Shown: positions 9,098 through 19,874, numbered from the stretch's first letter. The stretch is 64,000 nucleotides of DNA from Rhodanobacter ginsengisoli (GCF_042657065.1 NZ_JBHSNF010000001.1:558001-622000), one strand, 5' to 3'. Translations and numbers: made by a program. Notes: generated by a model not told the origin, from the letters alone.

Positions 9098-11308
9098 ATG
9101 ACCAACCAAATCCAATCCGTCCGGGGCCGAGTCATGCGCCATGCGAGCCGTTACATGCTGATGGGCCTGCTGATCGCCGGTGCCACCTGGGCCAGTGCTG
9201 CGATGGCAGCGACCACCACGCTGAAGGACATCAGCTACGACGCCCTGCCTGGGGGCAGCGTCGAGTTGCACATGAACTTCGGCGATGGTCCCGTGCCGCA
9301 GCCGAAAATATTCACCACCGGCAATCCGCCGCGTATCGCAGTGGATTTTGCCGATACCGACAATGCCGCTGCGCGTCATCTGGATATCGGCAAGGGTTCG
9401 ACCTCCGGAGTGTCCGCGGTATCCGCTGGCGGTCGTACCCGGGTGGTGGTCGAGCTGATGCGCGAGTCCAGTTATCGGTCGCGGGTCGAGGGCCACAGCC
9501 TGGTGCTTACGGTCAACAACGGCAGCACGGATCAGTCCGTCACCACGGCCTCCACCATCGATCCGACCAAGGCATTGCCTTCGTCCTCGGCTGGGCCGGC
9601 CATCTCCAATATCGATTTCCGCCGTGGTCCGAACGGAGAGGGTCGCGTGCTGATCAGCTTCAGCGGCAGCGGCGCGAATGCCGAGATGACCCGCAAGGGC
9701 GACAAGGTGCTGGTCACCATCGACCATGCCAATCTACCGGCCAATCTGGCTCAGCGGCTGGATACGCTGGACTTCGCTACGCCGGTGCAATCCATCGTCA
9801 CCCATAGTGGCATCGGTGGTGGCGCCCGCATGGAGATCGCGATCAAGGGCAACGTCGAGACTTCGGCCTACCAGACTCCCGACCAGTACGTGGTCGAAGT
9901 GGCGCCGAAGAAAGCCGATGCCAAGGACGCCAAGCTGGCCAAGCTGGGCAGCGAGCCGAGCTACAACGGCAAGCGCGTGACGTTCAATTTCCAGGACATT
10001 CCGGTGCGCTCCGCGCTGCAGTTGATCGCCGACATTTCCGGTCTCAATCTGGTGGCGTCCGACAGCGTCGGCGGCAGTGTCACCCTGCGCCTGGTGAATG
10101 TGCCGTGGGATCAGGCGCTCGACGTCATCCTGCGCGCCAAGAGCTTGGACAAGCGTCGCAATGGCAACGTAGTGTGGGTTGCGCCGCAGGCCGAACTGGC
10201 CAAATACGAGCAGGATCTCGCCGAGGCCAAGCTCAAGGCGCAGGACACCGCCGAGCTGGTGACCGACTACGTACCGATCAGCTATGGCAAGGCCTCCGAT
10301 ATTGCGACCCTTCTGACTACGGGCAGCAAGCAGGGTGCCGGCGGAAGCGGCGGAGCGAATACACAGCACGGTTTTCTCTCGCCCCGGGGCAGCGTCTCCT
10401 TCGATCAGCGCACCAACACCTTGTTGCTGAACGATACGCCGGAAAAAATAAAGCAGCTGCGTGAGCTGATCGCGGTGCTCGACAAGCCAGTGCAGCAGGT
10501 GTTGATCGAGTCGCGCATCGTAGTGGCCACCGACGATTTCACCCGCACACTGGGTGCCAAGTTTGGTGTGAGCGGCCGCCAGAACAACACGCAGTTCCAG
10601 AATGCCGCGGCGGCGGTGCCGGCGCTGACTGCTGGTACTGGTGGTGGCAACGTGGTTTCCATCGGCGGAACCGACAACGGGAAGGGCACCGCAAGTGGGC
10701 TCAACGTGAACCTGCCTGCCAGCGGGGCTGCAGGCAGTCTCGGGTTGGCCATCCTGGGCGCCAACTATGCTCTCGACCTGGAATTGTCTGCCGCGCAGAC
10801 CGAGGGTCGGGGCGAAGTGATCTCCAGCCCTCGGGTAATCACCGCCAACCAGCAGGAAGCAGTGATCCGGCAGGGTCAGGAGATCGGCTACGTCACGTTC
10901 CAGAATACCAGCGGCAGTGCCGCCGGCAGCGGTACCGCCACCGTGGCGTTCAAGGACGCCGTGCTCGAGTTGAAGGTCACGCCGACCATCACCGCGGACA
11001 ATCGCGTCTACCTTGCCATCAACGTCAAAAAGGATGCTCTGGCCGGCTACGTGACGGTTCCCGGCAGTGGCCAGGTGCCGACCATCGACACCCGCGAAAT
11101 CAACACTTCTGTGCTGGTGGACAACGGGCAGACCGTGGTGCTTGGTGGCATCTACGAGGTCAACAAGTCCAACACCGTGACCAAGGTTCCGGGGCTGGGC
11201 GACATCCCGGGCATCGGCATACTGTTCCGGAAAACGAGCCGCGACGACACCAAAGCCGAGCTGTTGATCTTCGTGACGCCGCGTATTCTCAGCGACACCT
11301 TGCAGTAA
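9098..11308 (+). CDS. pilQ: Type IV pilus secretin PilQ
   Basis: This 736-residue outer-membrane secretin is the channel for the pilus fibre and for DNA uptake. Order of domains: signal peptide (about 1-37, ending AAMAA), two AMIN peptidoglycan-binding domains (about 45-270), the N0/STN domain (about 295-365, VTFNFQDIPVRSALQLIADI), an N1 domain, and the secretin C-domain (about 465-735). The last contains GRGEVISSPRVITANQQEA, a GxGxxG-rich membrane lip and the VPGLGDIPGIGILFRK end motif. A Gly/Ser-rich insert lies before the secretin core. It is the last gene of pilMNOPQ and is followed by a strong terminator. Confidence 0.96.
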   Translation: MTNQIQSVRGRVMRHASRYMLMGLLIAGATWASAAMAATTTLKDISYDALPGGSVELHMNFGDGPVPQPKIFTTGNPPRIAVDFADTDNAAARHLDIGKGSTSGVSAVSAGGRTRVVVELMRESSYRSRVEGHSLVLTVNNGSTDQSVTTASTIDPTKALPSSSAGPAISNIDFRRGPNGEGRVLISFSGSGANAEMTRKGDKVLVTIDHANLPANLAQRLDTLDFATPVQSIVTHSGIGGGARMEIAIKGNVETSAYQTPDQYVVEVAPKKADAKDAKLAKLGSEPSYNGKRVTFNFQDIPVRSALQLIADISGLNLVASDSVGGSVTLRLVNVPWDQALDVILRAKSLDKRRNGNVVWVAPQAELAKYEQDLAEAKLKAQDTAELVTDYVPISYGKASDIATLLTTGSKQGAGGSGGANTQHGFLSPRGSVSFDQRTNTLLLNDTPEKIKQLRELIAVLDKPVQQVLIESRIVVATDDFTRTLGAKFGVSGRQNNTQFQNAAAAVPALTAGTGGGNVVSIGGTDNGKGTASGLNVNLPASGAAGSLGLAILGANYALDLELSAAQTEGRGEVISSPRVITANQQEAVIRQGQEIGYVTFQNTSGSAAGSGTATVAFKDAVLELKVTPTITADNRVYLAINVKKDALAGYVTVPGSGQVPTIDTREINTSVLVDNGQTVVLGGIYEVNKSNTVTKVPGLGDIPGIGILFRKTSRDDTKAELLIFVTPRILSDTLQ

Positions 11309-11321
11309 GTTTCAGCACCTG

Positions 11322-11354
11322 AAAAAAGAGGCGGCTTCGGCCGCCTTTTTTTTT
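11322..11354 (+). terminator. Rho-independent terminator of the pilMNOPQ operon
   Basis: The GAGGCGGC...GCCGCC stem closed by a TTCG loop is preceded by an A-tract and followed by nine T residues. This is a textbook intrinsic terminator directly after the pilQ stop. Confidence 0.9.
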
Positions 11355-11478
11355 GCCGTCTGCATGCAGCAGACAGCAGATTAAACTTCCTGCGCCGATG
11401 GTGGTCTGTAGCACGCTGGCGGCGCCCACCGCGTATCGCCGGATGCCGCCAGCGTCACGTCGACCACGGAACCCGATC

Positions 11479-12470
<992 letters not shown>

Positions 12471-12474
<4 letters not shown>

Positions 12475-13406
12475 ACACCGCCGTGATGCCTTACATCGAT
12501 GGCGATGGCCGAAGCCAGGTTTCGCTGGCCGAATTGATCGCACTGCGGGCGCGGGTCGGGCGCGTGCGGCTGGTACCTCTGCCGAGTCGCTCCATGCGCA
12601 GCGGTCAACAGTCCAGCCGTCTGTACGGCCGCGGCATGGACTATGCCGAATCGCGCGTCTACCAGGCGGGCGACGATGTGCGGCGGCTCGACTGGCGACT
12701 CACCGCACGCAGCGGCAAGTTGCACACCAAGTTGTTCCAGGAGGATCGCGAGGGTTGCCTGCTGATCCTCCTGGACACGCATGCCAGCATGCACTTCGGC
12801 ACACGCGAGCGCTTCAAGTCGGTGCAGGCCGCGCGCGCGGCGGCGGTGGCCGCCTGGCATGCGGTACGCGCGGGCGAGCGCGTCGGCGTCATGGCGTTCG
12901 GTCATGCCGATCAGTTGCTGCGTCCCCGCGCCGGGCCGCACGGCGCGCTGGCGGTATGCGGTGCACTTGCCGAGTGGGACACGAAGCCGCCGTCCGGCAA
13001 GGTCGAGCCGCTGGCCGATGCGCTGGCCCGCGCCTCGCGCGTGTTGCATGGTGCCAGTCGGGTGCTGCTGATCAGCGACGGCTTCAGCTGCGATGCGCTG
13101 GCGCGCCAACGCATGCTCGATCTCACCCGGCATGCCGGGTTGAGCGTGCTGGTGGTAGCCGATGCGCTGGAGCTGGTGCCGGCTCCGCCGGGACGTTATC
13201 CGTTGGAGCATGCGGGCGAGCGCCGCGAGGTGCTGCTGCAGTCCGAGCGCCAGCGCCGCGAGTTCCAGCATGCGCTGGGCGTGGGCCCGGCCCGGCTGGG
13301 CGCGCTGGCCCGGTCGCTGGGACTGCGCTGCGGCAGCATCGACACCACCGCCGATCCATTCGACGCAGTCACTGGCCTGTTCCGTGTGGCGAGGGCGCCA
13401 CGATGA
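12471..13406 (+). CDS. DUF58 domain protein of the MoxR/Bat operon
   Basis: This 311-residue protein carries the DUF58 signature: GMDYAESRVYQAGDDVRRLDWRLTAR followed by LFQEDREGCLLILLD, the start of a VWA-like fold. There is no signal peptide or clear membrane span. DUF58 proteins almost always follow MoxR genes and probably act as its cytosolic partner; the biochemical activity is unknown. It starts with GTG at 12471, overlapping the MoxR stop by four bases, and overlaps the next gene by four bases (ATGA). Confidence 0.9.
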
Positions 13407-13939
13407 GGATGCCGCCCGTCCAGCCGGTGCCGGCGGCATCCACGCCGGGTCCCCAGTTGCGGGACATCCATCTGCCCGCGGCGCCGTCATGGTGGCCGCC
13501 GGCGCCGGGTTGGTGGGTGCTGGCGGCGCTGATGCTGGCCGTGATGGTCGCCGCTGCCTGGTGGTGGCGACGCCGCCGGCGCGTGCGACGGCAACAGCAG
13601 GACGTCCTGCGCGAACTCGATCGCCTCGTGCTCCAGCATCGGCAGTCGGGTGATCAGGCGGCCCTGGTCAGCGGCATGCATCAACTGTTGCGGCGGGTGG
13701 CTCGACGCCATGATTCGACGGCGGCACAGCAGCGTGGTGACGCGTGGCGCCAGACCCTGGCCCGTGTTCCGGTCGACGCCTCCACGCTGGAGCATCTGCT
13801 CGCGCTGGATCGACTGATTTATCAACCGCCGTCGTCGTTCGATGATGCCGTCATGATCGAGGCCATGCGGCGGTGGTTGCGTCTGGCCGTGGTGCCGGCA
13901 AGCTGGAAGCCGCTGTCGCCGGAGCACGCCGATGCCTGA
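13403..13939 (+). CDS. DUF4381 membrane protein of the MoxR/Bat operon
   Basis: This 178-residue protein has a Pro-rich N-terminus, the LRDIHLPAAPSWWPPAPGWW motif typical of DUF4381, one membrane span (about 36-53) and a basic cytoplasmic helical domain with LRELDRL and LLRRVARR segments. It occupies the standard place between DUF58 and the first VWA gene. Its role is not known. It may dock the MoxR/DUF58 pair at the membrane, which is inference. ATG at 13403 overlaps the DUF58 stop; the 3' end overlaps the next gene by eight bases. Confidence 0.88.
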   Translation: MRMPPVQPVPAASTPGPQLRDIHLPAAPSWWPPAPGWWVLAALMLAVMVAAAWWWRRRRRVRRQQQDVLRELDRLVLQHRQSGDQAALVSGMHQLLRRVARRHDSTAAQQRGDAWRQTLARVPVDASTLEHLLALDRLIYQPPSSFDDAVMIEAMRRWLRLAVVPASWKPLSPEHADA

Positions 13940-14918
13940 CTTCGCATGGCCGTGGGTGATCGTGCTGCTGCCCTTGCCGTGGCTGCTCCGTCGATGGCTG
14001 CGGCCGGCGGCTCCGGGACAGGCGCTGCATCTGCCGCAGCCGGGCATGCAGCTGGCCACGGTGACGGGCAAGCGCGGCCACGGCATCGCCCCTTGGGCGC
14101 TGGGGTTGGCCTGGCTGCTTCTGCTGGCCGCCGTGGCGCGACCGCAATGGGTCGGCCCGCCCCAGGCGCAGCAGCGCAGCGGACGCGCCATGATGCTGGC
14201 CGTCGATCTGTCCGGCAGCATGCGCACCGGTGACATGGAACTGGGTGGTCAGCCGGTGAGCCGCTTCGGTGCAGTCGAGGCGATTGCGGGCGATTTCATC
14301 AGTCGCCGCAGCGGCGATGAGATGGGGTTGATCCTGTTCGGCAGCCAGGCCTTCCTGGTGACGCCGTTGACCTACGACCTGTCGGCCGTGCGCGCGCAGT
14401 TGCAGAGTGCCGCGGTGGGACTGGCCGGCAGCGAGACGGCGATCGGCGATGCGATTGCGGTGGCGGTGAAGCGGCTGTCGGCGTTGCCCGAGCAGGCTCG
14501 CGTGCTGGTGCTGCTGACCGATGGCGTCAACAACGCCGGCAACATTACCCCCCGCGAGGCGGCGCGTACGGCCAAGGCCGCCGGCGTGCGGATCTACACG
14601 ATCGGCATCGGTGCCACGCGGATGCGCGTGCCGGGTTTCTTCGGCAGCCAGCTGGTCAATCCTTCGGCGGATCTGGATGCCGACATGCTCACCGCGATCG
14701 CCAGGGAGACCGGCGGCCAGTTCTTTCGCGCCACCGACAGCAGCGAACTGGCCGAAGCCTATCGCGCGATCGATGCGCTGGAGCCGATGCCGCAGCACGG
14801 GCCGACCCTGCGGCCGCGACATGAGTTGTTCCGCTGGCCGTTGCTGGCCGCGATCGTGTTGCTGTTGCTGGTGATCGTGCCGCGGCGGATCGGTCGCGTA
14901 GCGGAGCGAGCCGGATGA
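13932..14918 (+). CDS. batA: VWA-domain membrane protein, BatA-like
   Basis: This 328-residue protein has membrane spans near 8-23 and 53-70, a periplasmic von Willebrand factor A domain and a C-terminal span (about 300-318). The metal-ion-dependent adhesion site is intact: DLSGSM (Asp92, Ser94, Ser96), a later LTYDLSAV threonine region and VLLTDGVNNAG. BatA-type proteins were first linked to aerotolerance in Bacteroides; in Proteobacteria the function is unproven. It overlaps both neighbours by a few bases. Confidence 0.9.
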   Translation: MPDFAWPWVIVLLPLPWLLRRWLRPAAPGQALHLPQPGMQLATVTGKRGHGIAPWALGLAWLLLLAAVARPQWVGPPQAQQRSGRAMMLAVDLSGSMRTGDMELGGQPVSRFGAVEAIAGDFISRRSGDEMGLILFGSQAFLVTPLTYDLSAVRAQLQSAAVGLAGSETAIGDAIAVAVKRLSALPEQARVLVLLTDGVNNAGNITPREAARTAKAAGVRIYTIGIGATRMRVPGFFGSQLVNPSADLDADMLTAIARETGGQFFRATDSSELAEAYRAIDALEPMPQHGPTLRPRHELFRWPLLAAIVLLLLVIVPRRIGRVAERAG

Positions 14919-16816
14919 ACGAAGCGCTGCAGCAGTTTCACTTTCTTCGGCCATGGTGGCTGGCCGCGTTGGCCGCGCTGCCTCTGCTGTATTGGCTGGG
15001 TCTGCAACGCAGCACGGCGCAACAGGCGTTGTCGCGGCTGGTCGATGCCGACCTGCTTCCGCATCTGCTGCACGGGCGCGCCGGCAACCGCAGCTTGCCG
15101 GTGTGGCTGTTCATGGTGGGCTGGTTACTGAGTGCACTGGCGTTGGCCGGACCGAGTTGGAACCGCATCCAGCAACCGCTGTACGCGAGTCGCGCCGCGC
15201 AAGTGGTGGCGATTTCGCTGTCGCGGCACATGCTGGCACGCGACGTCGCACCGAGCCGTCTCGATCGTGCGCGCTACAAGGCGCGTGATCTGCTGGCCAG
15301 CAATCGCGACGGACTGAATGCGCTGATCGGCTATGCCGGCGAGGCCTTCGTGGTGGCGCCGCTGACCTCCGATGCGAACAGTCTGAACGACCTGCTCGAG
15401 GCGATGGCGCCCGATACCATGCCGGAGGACGGCAACAACGCGGCGGCGGCGATCGCGCTGGGTGTGCAACTGATCCACGACGGCAAGGCCGGTGGCGGTT
15501 CGCTGGTACTGATCACCGACCAGGCCGATGCCGCGGCCCAGGCCGCGGCCCGCAAGGCGCGCGCGGCCGGTGTGCGGGTATCGGTACTCGGCGTCGGCAC
15601 ATCGCAGGGTGGACCGGTGCCACTGCCCGACGGCGGGTTTCTGCACGATGCGGATGGTCGCATGGTGCTTGCCGGCCGCGATGATGCGGCACTCGGTGCA
15701 CTGGCCAACGCCGGTGGTGGCCGTTACGTGACGATGACGGCGGACCGGCGCGATATCGACGCATTGCACGGGCAATTGCGTGCGGCGCCGACAACGACGG
15801 CAACGGCTCAGGTCGGTGACGAGTGGCAGGATCGCGGCCCCTGGCTGCTGCTGCCCTTGCTGCTGATCGTGGCCCTGGCATTTCGCCGCGGCTGGCTGCT
15901 GCTGTTGCCGCTGGTGCTGCTTCCCATGCTGCCGGCCACGGCCGAGGCGACGACCTGGCAGGACCTGTGGCAGCGCCCGGATCAGCAGGCGGTGCAGGCC
16001 TTGCGGGAAGGGCATGCGAAGCGGGCACAACGACTCGCGCGTGATCCGGCCTGGCGCGGTGCGGCTGCGTATCGCGCCGGCGATTACCCCGCGGCCGTAC
16101 TCGCCTTGCAGGGTCAGCCGGGCACCGACGCGGCATACAACCGGGGCAATGCCCTGGCCAGGGCGAAGCACTATCAGCAGGCGATCAAGGCTTATGACGA
16201 GGCGCTGAAACTCGATCCGGCCAATGCCGACGCCCGCGCCAACCGCAAGGCGGTCGAGGACTGGCTGCGTCAGCAGCAGAAACAGCAGTCGTCGGATCAG
16301 CGGAAGCACGAGGGCCACGAGGGCGGCAAGGGATCGTCGTCGCCGGATGATCAGGGCAAGAGTGGCAAGCCCGGGGCGCAGCAGAAATCCGGGCAGGAGG
16401 GCGCCAAGCCTTCCGGCCAGGCCGGCCAGCAGGGCAAGCCGCAAGGGCAGAATGGTTCCGGCCAGGACGCATCCGCCCGGGATCGTTCCGGCCAGGCAGC
16501 GTCCGGCGACCAACCGAAACCGCCGTCGGCGCAGGAACAGGCCGCCCAGCAGGCGCAGCTCGACAAGGCGCGGCAGGCGCTGAAGAAGCAGATGGACCAG
16601 GCCCTGGCCGGGCGGCCGGACAAACCGTCCGGGAAGACCTCGCCGCACCAATTGGGTGCCATCGGGAAGGACGATCCGCAATCGAAGCTGCCGGCCGATC
16701 TGCAGCACGCGCTGCAACGCGTGCCGGATGACCCCGGTGCACTGCTTCGACGCAAGTTCGAACTCGAGTACCAACAGCGCCACGGCGGCGTTCCGGAAGA
16801 GGAGGGACAACCGTGA
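14915..16816 (+). CDS. BatB/BatC-like fusion: VWA domain, TPR and low-complexity tail
   Basis: This 633-residue protein combines two parts that are separate genes (batB, batC) in Bacteroides. It has N-terminal membrane spans (about 15-29, 64-78), a VWA domain (about 95-285), more spans (about 308-345), TPR repeats (about 395-450, AAYNRGNALARAKHYQQAIKA) and a long Gln/Lys/Ser/Gly-rich tail (about 450-600). The metal-binding motif that should read DxSxS is here Ser101-Leu-Ser103-Arg-His105, so ion binding in the usual way is unlikely. The preceding BatA keeps an intact site. It overlaps batA and batD by four bases each. Confidence 0.88.
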   Translation: MNEALQQFHFLRPWWLAALAALPLLYWLGLQRSTAQQALSRLVDADLLPHLLHGRAGNRSLPVWLFMVGWLLSALALAGPSWNRIQQPLYASRAAQVVAISLSRHMLARDVAPSRLDRARYKARDLLASNRDGLNALIGYAGEAFVVAPLTSDANSLNDLLEAMAPDTMPEDGNNAAAAIALGVQLIHDGKAGGGSLVLITDQADAAAQAAARKARAAGVRVSVLGVGTSQGGPVPLPDGGFLHDADGRMVLAGRDDAALGALANAGGGRYVTMTADRRDIDALHGQLRAAPTTTATAQVGDEWQDRGPWLLLPLLLIVALAFRRGWLLLLPLVLLPMLPATAEATTWQDLWQRPDQQAVQALREGHAKRAQRLARDPAWRGAAAYRAGDYPAAVLALQGQPGTDAAYNRGNALARAKHYQQAIKAYDEALKLDPANADARANRKAVEDWLRQQQKQQSSDQRKHEGHEGGKGSSSPDDQGKSGKPGAQQKSGQEGAKPSGQAGQQGKPQGQNGSGQDASARDRSGQAASGDQPKPPSAQEQAAQQAQLDKARQALKKQMDQALAGRPDKPSGKTSPHQLGAIGKDDPQSKLPADLQHALQRVPDDPGALLRRKFELEYQQRHGGVPEEEGQP

Positions 16817-18498
16817 AGTTTCGACGACTCATCGGCGCCTGGATGCTGGCCCTGCTGCTGGTTCCGGCTCTGGTGCATGCGGCCCAGGTGACCGCGACGC
16901 TCGATCGCAACAGCGTGCAGCTGGGCGACACGGTGACCCTGAACCTGCGGGTCGAAGGTGCCGGCGATGATGTTCAGATGCCCGACCTGCGTGTGCTCGG
17001 TCAGGACTTCGAGATCCTGGGGACCTCGCAGAACAGCAGCCTCAGCGTGATCAACGGCAAGGCCACGTCGAGCCTGACCTTCGGTGTGGCCTTGCGGCCG
17101 AAGCATGTTGGAACGCTGCGGATCCCCGCGCTGAACGTAGCCGGCCAGCTGACCGAGCCGCTGCAACTGGAGGTCGGCGCGGCCGCTCCGAACGCTGCGG
17201 CGGCGACCGGCAAGGACGTCTTCCTGGAGGCGCGGGTCGACCCCGCCCGCGGTTATGTCGGCCAGCAACTGAGTTACGTGTTGCGGCTGTACTACGCCAC
17301 CAGCATCAGCAGCGGCGCGCTGAACACGCCCAGAGTGGATGGCGTGGAGCTGAACCAGATCGGAAGCGATATCAATTACGACACCGAACGCGGCGACCGC
17401 AACTACCATGTGCTGGAACGACGCTATGCCCTGATTCCACAGCGTGCCGGCCACATCGAGATTCCCGCCGCGGACTTTCAGGGCGAGGCGATCGACCCGA
17501 CTGACCCGAACAGTTTCTTCGGGGCGAGCGCGACGGTGTCGGCCAGCTCGCCGGCCGTGTCGATCGACGTGCAGCCCGCGCCTGCCGACTGGGGCAATAC
17601 CGCCTGGCTGCCGGCGCGCGAGCTGAGCCTCAGCCTGGAGGGCTGGCCGAACCCGCAGCAACCGGTACGGGTGGGGCAGCCGTTGAACCTGACCATGAAA
17701 CTGCAGGCTACCGGGCTGTCGTTCGAGGCGTTGCCGGCGCTCAGCCTGCCGGCGCTGGATGGCGCCACGGTGTATCCGGACAAACCGGTTACCGGCACCC
17801 GGCAGGACGGCCAGTGGCTGGTCGGGCGACGCCAGCAGGCGTTTGCGGTCGTGCCGGAACGTGCCGGGACGCTGACGATCCCGGCGACCACGGTGAAGTG
17901 GTGGAACGTGCTGACCGACCGGACGGAAATGGCCACGATTCCGGAACACAGTTTGACCGTATTGCCCGCGGCAGGGGTTGCGACCGCGCCGCCGTCCGCG
18001 CCCGCCGCCGCGTCGAGTGCCGGCAAGGTTGACACGGCGACTGCCGCGATGCCTTCGACATGGCGCTGGATCGCGTTGGCAAGCATCGGCCTGTGGCTGT
18101 TCAGCGCAATGGCATGGTGGCTGTGGCGTCGGCGTCGCGTGATGTCGTCGATCAATTCACCGGTGGAACGGCCTTCGTCACGCCAGGCGCAGCTGGCCTT
18201 TCTCGCCGCCGCGCGTGGCGGCGACCCAACCACCCAGGTGCGCTGCCTGCTGGCGTGGGCGCGTACGGAACGGCCGCTGATCCAGCATCTGGGCGGACTG
18301 GCGGCGGCGCTGGACGACCCGCGGCAACAGGCGGCGATCGCCGCCCTGCAGGAACGCCATTACGCCGGAGGCACACCGGGGCCGGATACCGGCGGAATGC
18401 TGGCCGAGGCGTTCAAGCGCGGCTTTGCCTGGCGCGCTGAAGACGCTGGGGAGCCGGGTTCGGACCTGCCGCCGCTGTATCCATTCAAGCTGCATTGA
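16813..18498 (+). CDS. batD: BatD-like oxygen-tolerance protein
   Basis: This 561-residue periplasmic protein is anchored at its C-terminus. It has a signal peptide (1-23, ending VHA), repeated beta-sandwich domains beginning QVTATLDRNSVQLGDTVTL with the conserved FEILGTSQNSSLSVING segment, and a single membrane span (about 416-435) followed by a basic cytoplasmic tail of about 125 residues. BatD is the normal last member of MoxR/Bat operons and is thought to form the periplasmic part of the complex. The GTG start at 16813 overlaps the previous stop. Its 3' end overlaps the convergent macro-domain gene by 14 bases. Confidence 0.9.
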   Translation: MKFRRLIGAWMLALLLVPALVHAAQVTATLDRNSVQLGDTVTLNLRVEGAGDDVQMPDLRVLGQDFEILGTSQNSSLSVINGKATSSLTFGVALRPKHVGTLRIPALNVAGQLTEPLQLEVGAAAPNAAAATGKDVFLEARVDPARGYVGQQLSYVLRLYYATSISSGALNTPRVDGVELNQIGSDINYDTERGDRNYHVLERRYALIPQRAGHIEIPAADFQGEAIDPTDPNSFFGASATVSASSPAVSIDVQPAPADWGNTAWLPARELSLSLEGWPNPQQPVRVGQPLNLTMKLQATGLSFEALPALSLPALDGATVYPDKPVTGTRQDGQWLVGRRQQAFAVVPERAGTLTIPATTVKWWNVLTDRTEMATIPEHSLTVLPAAGVATAPPSAPAAASSAGKVDTATAAMPSTWRWIALASIGLWLFSAMAWWLWRRRRVMSSINSPVERPSSRQAQLAFLAAARGGDPTTQVRCLLAWARTERPLIQHLGGLAAALDDPRQQAAIAALQERHYAGGTPGPDTGGMLAEAFKRGFAWRAEDAGEPGSDLPPLYPFKLH

Positions 18499-19006
18499 GG
18501 GCTCGCTGGAAGACCTCGCGCATCGCCTCGCTGAAGCAGCACAGGGTCACCTCGATGGCATCGTCGTGCTGCAGTTCGTCGCGAAGGATGCTCGTCGCCA
18601 CGACCGCCGCAGCGTCCGCGGGATAGCCGTAGACGCCGCAGCTGATGGCGGGGAATGCGATGGTGTGCAATTGCTGTTCGCGCAGCAGCCGCAGCGAGTT
18701 TCGGTAGCAGCGCGCAAGCAGCAAGGCTTCATCCGCCTGGCCGCCGTGCCAGACCGGTCCCACCGTGTGGATCACGTAGAGCGCGGGCAGCGCGAAACCC
18801 GGCGTGATGCGTGCCTCACCGGTGGGGCAGCGCACGCCGGGGGAGCATTCGGGCAGGCTGCGGCAGGCTTGCAGCAGTGCCGCGCCGGCCGCCCGGTGGA
18901 TCGCGCCATCCACGCCGCCACCGCCGAGCAGGCTCGGGTTCGCCGCGTTGACGATCGCGTCCATGCGCAAGCGGGTGATGTCGGCGGTGATGACTTTCAG
19001 GAACAT
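18485..19006 (-). CDS. Macro-domain ADP-ribose hydrolase (YmdB-like)
   Basis: This 173-residue, single macro-domain protein has all the expected blocks: ADITRLRMDAIVNAANPSLLGGGGVDGAIHRAAG near the start and PAISCGVYGYP at about 118-128. Asn20/Asn23 and the glycine loop bind ADP-ribose; Asp and His of GVDGAIH lie at the active site. Close relatives remove O-acetyl from O-acetyl-ADP-ribose or mono-ADP-ribose from proteins. It stands alone between batD (convergent, overlapping) and the divergent MarR gene. Confidence 0.93.
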   Translation of the reverse strand: MFLKVITADITRLRMDAIVNAANPSLLGGGGVDGAIHRAAGAALLQACRSLPECSPGVRCPTGEARITPGFALPALYVIHTVGPVWHGGQADEALLLARCYRNSLRLLREQQLHTIAFPAISCGVYGYPADAAAVVATSILRDELQHDDAIEVTLCCFSEAMREVFQRALNAA

Positions 19007-19073
19007 GGCTTCATGGAGGGTAGCGGCTTATGCTGCGGCCATGCATCGGAGTGTGACGGGACGACGACGGATC

Positions 19074-19538
19074 ATGGCCAAAACAGAAGACATCAGCTTC
19101 GGCTACCTGCTCAATGACGTGACCTTGTTGTTCCGCAAGCATTTTGATCGGCGCGCCGTGAAATTCGGATTGACCCGCGCGCAGTGGCGTGCGACGAAGA
19201 TGTTGCATCACCGCGAAGGGTTGCGGCAAACCGAACTGGCCGAATTGCTGGAAATGGAGCCGATTGCGGTGGGGCGGGTGATCGACCGCCTGCAGGCCGC
19301 CGGTTTCGTCGAGCGTCGACCCGACCCGAAGGATCGCCGTGCGTGGCGGCTGTACACGACCGAGCAGGCGCGCGTCATCGTCGGCGACATGGAGTTGATC
19401 GCGCGGGACCTGCGCCACGACGCCACCACCGGCATCACCCATGCCGAGATGACCCAGGCGATCACGGTACTCAACCGGATCAAGGAAAACCTGCAGGCGC
19501 TGGATGTCACCGAGTCGGTGCAGGATCGCGGCGAGTGA
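19074..19538 (+). CDS. MarR-family transcriptional regulator
   Basis: This 154-residue winged-helix repressor has a dimerisation helix (LNDVTLLFRKHFDRRAV), a recognition region LRQTELAELLEMEPIAVGRVIDRLQAAGFV and the DRRAW wing typical of MarR proteins. The ligand is unknown. ATG at 19074 fits the family. An in-frame ATG at 19041 would add 11 residues, and neither has a strong ribosome-binding site. It is divergent from the macro-domain gene with only 67 bases between them, so it may regulate itself and that gene. This is inference from position. Confidence 0.9.
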   Translation: MAKTEDISFGYLLNDVTLLFRKHFDRRAVKFGLTRAQWRATKMLHHREGLRQTELAELLEMEPIAVGRVIDRLQAAGFVERRPDPKDRRAWRLYTTEQARVIVGDMELIARDLRHDATTGITHAEMTQAITVLNRIKENLQALDVTESVQDRGE

Positions 19539-19874
19539 ACCGACGACCGGCATGGCATGTGCCTTCGGTGCCGGTGGGGCGTCCCGCTGAGCATGGTCGC
19601 GGACGTCATGCCGCACAGCTACCCGGGAAGAAACGCGCACTGGCCGCTGTGGGTCGACGGTGCACATGGGCGCATCCTCGCCGGTCAGGGTTGAGAGTGG
19701 GGTGATGACCGTGCTGCCGCCGACCGCGCTGGTGGTGTGTGGCTTGCCCGCGTAGCCGAAGTTGCCGGCGAACGCGCTGCCGAAGGCCTGCAAGCCCGGT
19801 GAAACGGGCGCAATAATTTGCGATGTTCAGGGCGGGGCGGCTAGGCTGGTCGAACCCCATGCGAGGAAGCGACC
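19539..19874. other. Gene-poor stretch with a coding-like remnant on the minus strand
   Basis: No complete gene was recognised in these 336 bases. On the minus strand, roughly 19640-19790 reads as protein-like sequence (AGNFGYAGKPHTTSAVGGST) without a convincing start, ribosome-binding site or stop. It may be a relic of a lost gene. I do not recognise the family. The last 30 bases hold the ribosome-binding site of the next gene. Confidence 0.3.
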
